Source: Candidatus Pelagibacter sp. (GTDB taxonomy: Bacteria; Pseudomonadota; Alphaproteobacteria; Pelagibacterales; Pelagibacteraceae). Taken from it: a DNA stretch of 8,312 nucleotides. The stretch covers positions 1 through 8,312 of the forward strand of contig JAOHEU010000029.1 of assembly GCA_028097645.1 (NCBI GenBank), read 5' to 3'. Of the stretch, positions 6,637 through 8,312 are shown in pieces. The notes beneath the pieces were generated by a model. The model saw only the letters and a list, made by a program, of their open reading frames with translations, ran no database searches and was not told where the DNA came from. Numbering within the stretch: the first letter of the stretch is position 1; every line of letters begins with the position of its first letter. Both the position numbers and the translations under genes were made by a program.

Positions 6637-6678
6637 GACAGCATATATGGTAAGAAATCTCAGAATTGCTAGGTATTA
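6637..6678. promoter_or_regulatory. Divergent grpE/rdgB intergenic region with candidate promoter elements
   Basis: These 42 bp separate the starts of two divergent genes, so promoters for both must lie here or reach into the 5' coding regions. Toward grpE, CTAGCAA (6666-6672) and TACCATAT (6645-6652 on the minus strand) are 13 bases apart, a loose sigma-32-like match. That would put the start of transcription within a few bases of the ATG, which is unusual and lowers confidence. Toward rdgB, AGGT at 6671-6674 with a 4-5-base spacer is a good Shine-Dalgarno and supports the ATG at 6679. No CIRCE inverted repeat is present. Confidence 0.4.
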
Positions 6679-7275
6679 ATGAAAAAAATCTTAAAATTGC
6701 TTATAGGCACTAATAACAAGGGAAAATACAAGGAAATCAAAGATTTATTGCCAAAATATATCAAAACTTACTCAACATCTGAATTTAAACTTAAGAGTCC
6801 TAGAGAAAATGGGTTAACATTTATAGAAAACTCAATCATAAAATCAAAACATTTCTCAAAAAAAACTAGGTTAATTTGTCTGGCTGATGACTCAGGTCTT
6901 GAGATAGACATTTTAGATAAAAACCCAGGAATATATTCAGCTAGATGGGGAGGAAAAAAAGGTAATTTTAAAAAAGCAATAAATAGAGTGTACAAAGAGT
7001 TGTCTAAAAAAGACAAAAACTGGAAAGATAAAAAAATTAAAGCTAGATTTATTTGTGCATTATCAATTTGTTATTTAGATAAAAAAATAGCATCTGTTTC
7101 AGGTAAAGTTGAGGGATATATTTCACCAAAATCAAAGGGCATAAATGGTTTTGGTTATGATCCAATTTTTATTCCCAAAAATAGAAGAAAGACTTTTGGT
7201 GAAATGAGCTCAATACAAAAATATAAAATTGATCATCGTTTTGTTGCATTTAAGAAAATTAGAAAATTTCTATAA
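6679..7275 (+). CDS. rdgB: RdgB/HAM1-family dITP/XTP pyrophosphatase
   Basis: This 198-aa house-cleaning enzyme hydrolyses non-canonical purine nucleotides (dITP, ITP, XTP) to monophosphate and pyrophosphate, keeping deaminated bases out of DNA and RNA. The substrate-binding TNNKGKYKEI is at 11-20. The metal-binding, catalytic ADDSGLEID is at 69-77 with the D70/D71 pair. The family motifs GIYSARWGG (84-92), GFGYDPIF (157-164) and FGEMS (173-177) follow. The usual C-terminal SHR is DHR (185-187), which keeps the His-Arg. The length matches E. coli RdgB (197 aa). AGGT five bases before the ATG is one of the few clear Shine-Dalgarno sites in the window. It is transcribed away from grpE, and its last 17 bp overlap the convergent lipoprotein gene. 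Unusually many lysines reflect the AT-rich genome. The ORF on the other strand is a shadow. Confidence 0.95.
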   Translation: MKKILKLLIGTNNKGKYKEIKDLLPKYIKTYSTSEFKLKSPRENGLTFIENSIIKSKHFSKKTRLICLADDSGLEIDILDKNPGIYSARWGGKKGNFKKAINRVYKELSKKDKNWKDKKIKARFICALSICYLDKKIASVSGKVEGYISPKSKGINGFGYDPIFIPKNRRKTFGEMSSIQKYKIDHRFVAFKKIRKFL

Positions 7276-8312
7276 TTTTTTTGTCTTCAATTTTATAAAA
7301 ATTTAAACGATGATTTATTTTATTATTCTTAATATCGAAAATTCCAATCTTGCCTTTAAAAGAATTCTTTTTTTTAAAAACTTTATTTAAATTTGAAAGA
7401 TTAGTTTTTATCGATAAATAATAGACAAGTCCTACAAGATCGTAGCTTAATAAAGATAAGTGTGAAGGATATTCGTTAAATTCTTTAAAAAATTTATCTT
7501 TATAATTTTCATAATTATTTTGATTTATGGATGGATAATATAATGGTTGAATATCTACCTCATTTAATAAGCTCTTATCAAACCACTGATTTAATGTGAT
7601 AAAATACTTATTTTTAGGAGAAACATCAGTGTATAAAAGTGATGTAGATACACTTTTTAAACTTTCATCAAAATCTGCAATAACAACTGCGTCAAAATTT
7701 AAACCACCTAAAGTATATCTCTGTTTAAGTTTTTTGATTTTTTTTTCTTTGTTTGATTGATTTGATTTTTTTAATCTTAAAATTTCATCTTCTAAGTTTT
7801 GTTTTCTTGTCTGATAATTAGTAATTTCTTCAATCTGTTTTGTTAATTTTGTAGGTTCCGTACTATAGTCATAATCTTTAAATATTTTAATTCTTGACTC
7901 TTTAATTCCCTTTTTTACTTCAAATTCATAATTTTGAATAGGTGTTAAAAATATTGTTCGCTTTATTTTGTTTGTTTGTAAAAATTTTTTTATAGTATTA
8001 AATTGTGAAGTTGAATTTATTCCTGCAGAAATTACATTTGTTGGAAGGTCCAGTGTTTTGTTTGTTAATGACAAGAAAGTTATATCTTTGATTTCATCTA
8101 AATAAGTTATACTTTCATAAAAAACAGGACCAATAACAACTTTTATGCCCATTTGATTTAATTCAAATGCAGATTTAAGTGTCTTGTTTGCTTTAGAGGC
8201 TGTATCTTTAGGAATAATTTCTATCGAATTGTTATTAATATCTTTTACTGCCAATCTGACAGCTTTAATAATTGATTGTCCAAGCTCTTTATTTTCACCT
8301 GTTAAAGGAACC
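7259..8312 (-). CDS. LppC/LpoA-like penicillin-binding protein activator (5' truncated by window edge)
   Basis: The reading frame runs through the right edge of the window, so 350 C-terminal residues are visible and the true start and any signal peptide lie outside. The visible part opens PLTGENKELGQSIIKAVRLA, the typical first strand and helix of the type I periplasmic-binding fold in LppC proteins. It continues with VVIGPV. A lysine/glutamate-rich helical insertion at about visible residues 154-198 precedes TLGGLNFDAVVIADF, matching the LGGxxFDAV segment I know from alphaproteobacterial LppC proteins. LpoA, the E. coli relative, is an outer-membrane lipoprotein that activates the peptidoglycan synthase PBP1A. 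A branched-chain-amino-acid-type ABC binding protein is the main alternative. A TTG at 8252-8254 could be mistaken for a start, but homology continues upstream of it. The 3' end overlaps rdgB by 17 bp. Confidence 0.72.
   Translation of the reverse strand, partial: VPLTGENKELGQSIIKAVRLAVKDINNNSIEIIPKDTASKANKTLKSAFELNQMGIKVVIGPVFYESITYLDEIKDITFLSLTNKTLDLPTNVISAGINSTSQFNTIKKFLQTNKIKRTIFLTPIQNYEFEVKKGIKESRIKIFKDYDYSTEPTKLTKQIEEITNYQTRKQNLEDEILRLKKSNQSNKEKKIKKLKQRYTLGGLNFDAVVIADFDESLKSVSTSLLYTDVSPKNKYFITLNQWFDKSLLNEVDIQPLYYPSINQNNYENYKDKFFKEFNEYPSHLSLLSYDLVGLVYYLSIKTNLSNLNKVFKKKNSFKGKIGIFDIKNNKINHRLNFYKIEDKKIIEIF
7260..7282 (+). terminator. Weak intrinsic terminator candidate at the end of rdgB
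   Basis: TAGAAA (7260-7265) and TTTCTA (7267-7272) are perfect complements around one base, giving about five pairs with a three-base loop. The rdgB TAA follows, then seven T at 7276-7282. The stem has a single G-C pair, so it is weak. On the opposite strand the same stem is followed by ATTTTCTT, so it might act in both directions at this convergent junction. It lies wholly within coding sequence of one or both genes. Confidence 0.35.

Noticed and set aside
6637..6678. CIRCE operator (TTAGCACTC-N9-GAGTGCTAA) before grpE
   Set aside because: No inverted repeat of this type is present in the gap; only the fragment TAGCA is shared.

Overview
The window is an ordinary-looking stretch of a very AT-rich, tightly packed alphaproteobacterial genome. 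Gene content, protein style (lysine-, asparagine- and isoleucine-rich), gaps of only a few bases and overlapping stop codons point to a SAR11-type (Pelagibacterales) streamlined marine bacterium. This lineage call is inference from composition and family resemblance; no marker-gene comparison was possible. No stretch above about 60 bases lacks a gene.

Left end (1-247, plus strand): the last 46 codons of an OmpR/PhoB-type response regulator, cut by the window edge. It is followed by a tiny basic protein that carries the KGKGS(F/Y)xRK core of the ribosome-rescue factor ArfA. Its stop codon overlaps the stop codon of the convergent gene next door.

Main block (244-6636, minus strand, read right to left): grpE, dnaK, dnaJ, a 60-aa putative lipoprotein, dapB, nth and a PfkB/adenosine-kinase-type sugar kinase. 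All are co-directional. The last four are packed at +7, -1 and +1 nt and probably form one transcript, possibly continuous with the chaperone genes. GrpE, DnaK and DnaJ are the complete Hsp70 cycle: nucleotide exchange, ATP-driven folding, and client delivery with ATPase stimulation. DapB serves lysine/diaminopimelate synthesis, Nth does base-excision repair, and the kinase probably recycles adenosine.

Right end (6637-8312): a 42-bp divergent gap separates grpE from rdgB, which cleans up inosine and xanthosine triphosphates. rdgB runs plus-strand and its 3' end overlaps by 17 bp a convergent, window-truncated LppC/LpoA-like penicillin-binding-protein activator.

The most useful observations are the miniature ArfA candidate, which is too short for normal gene calling; both convergent gene pairs being fused at their stop codons; an atypical cysteine spacing in the Nth iron-sulfur cluster; a small AU-rich hairpin against the dnaJ start; weak heat-shock-like promoter candidates before grpE and dnaK, with no CIRCE element; and an internal TTG that would mislead start calling in the truncated lipoprotein gene. 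I see no mobile element, CRISPR array, tRNA or rRNA, and nothing that amounts to a new multi-gene system.
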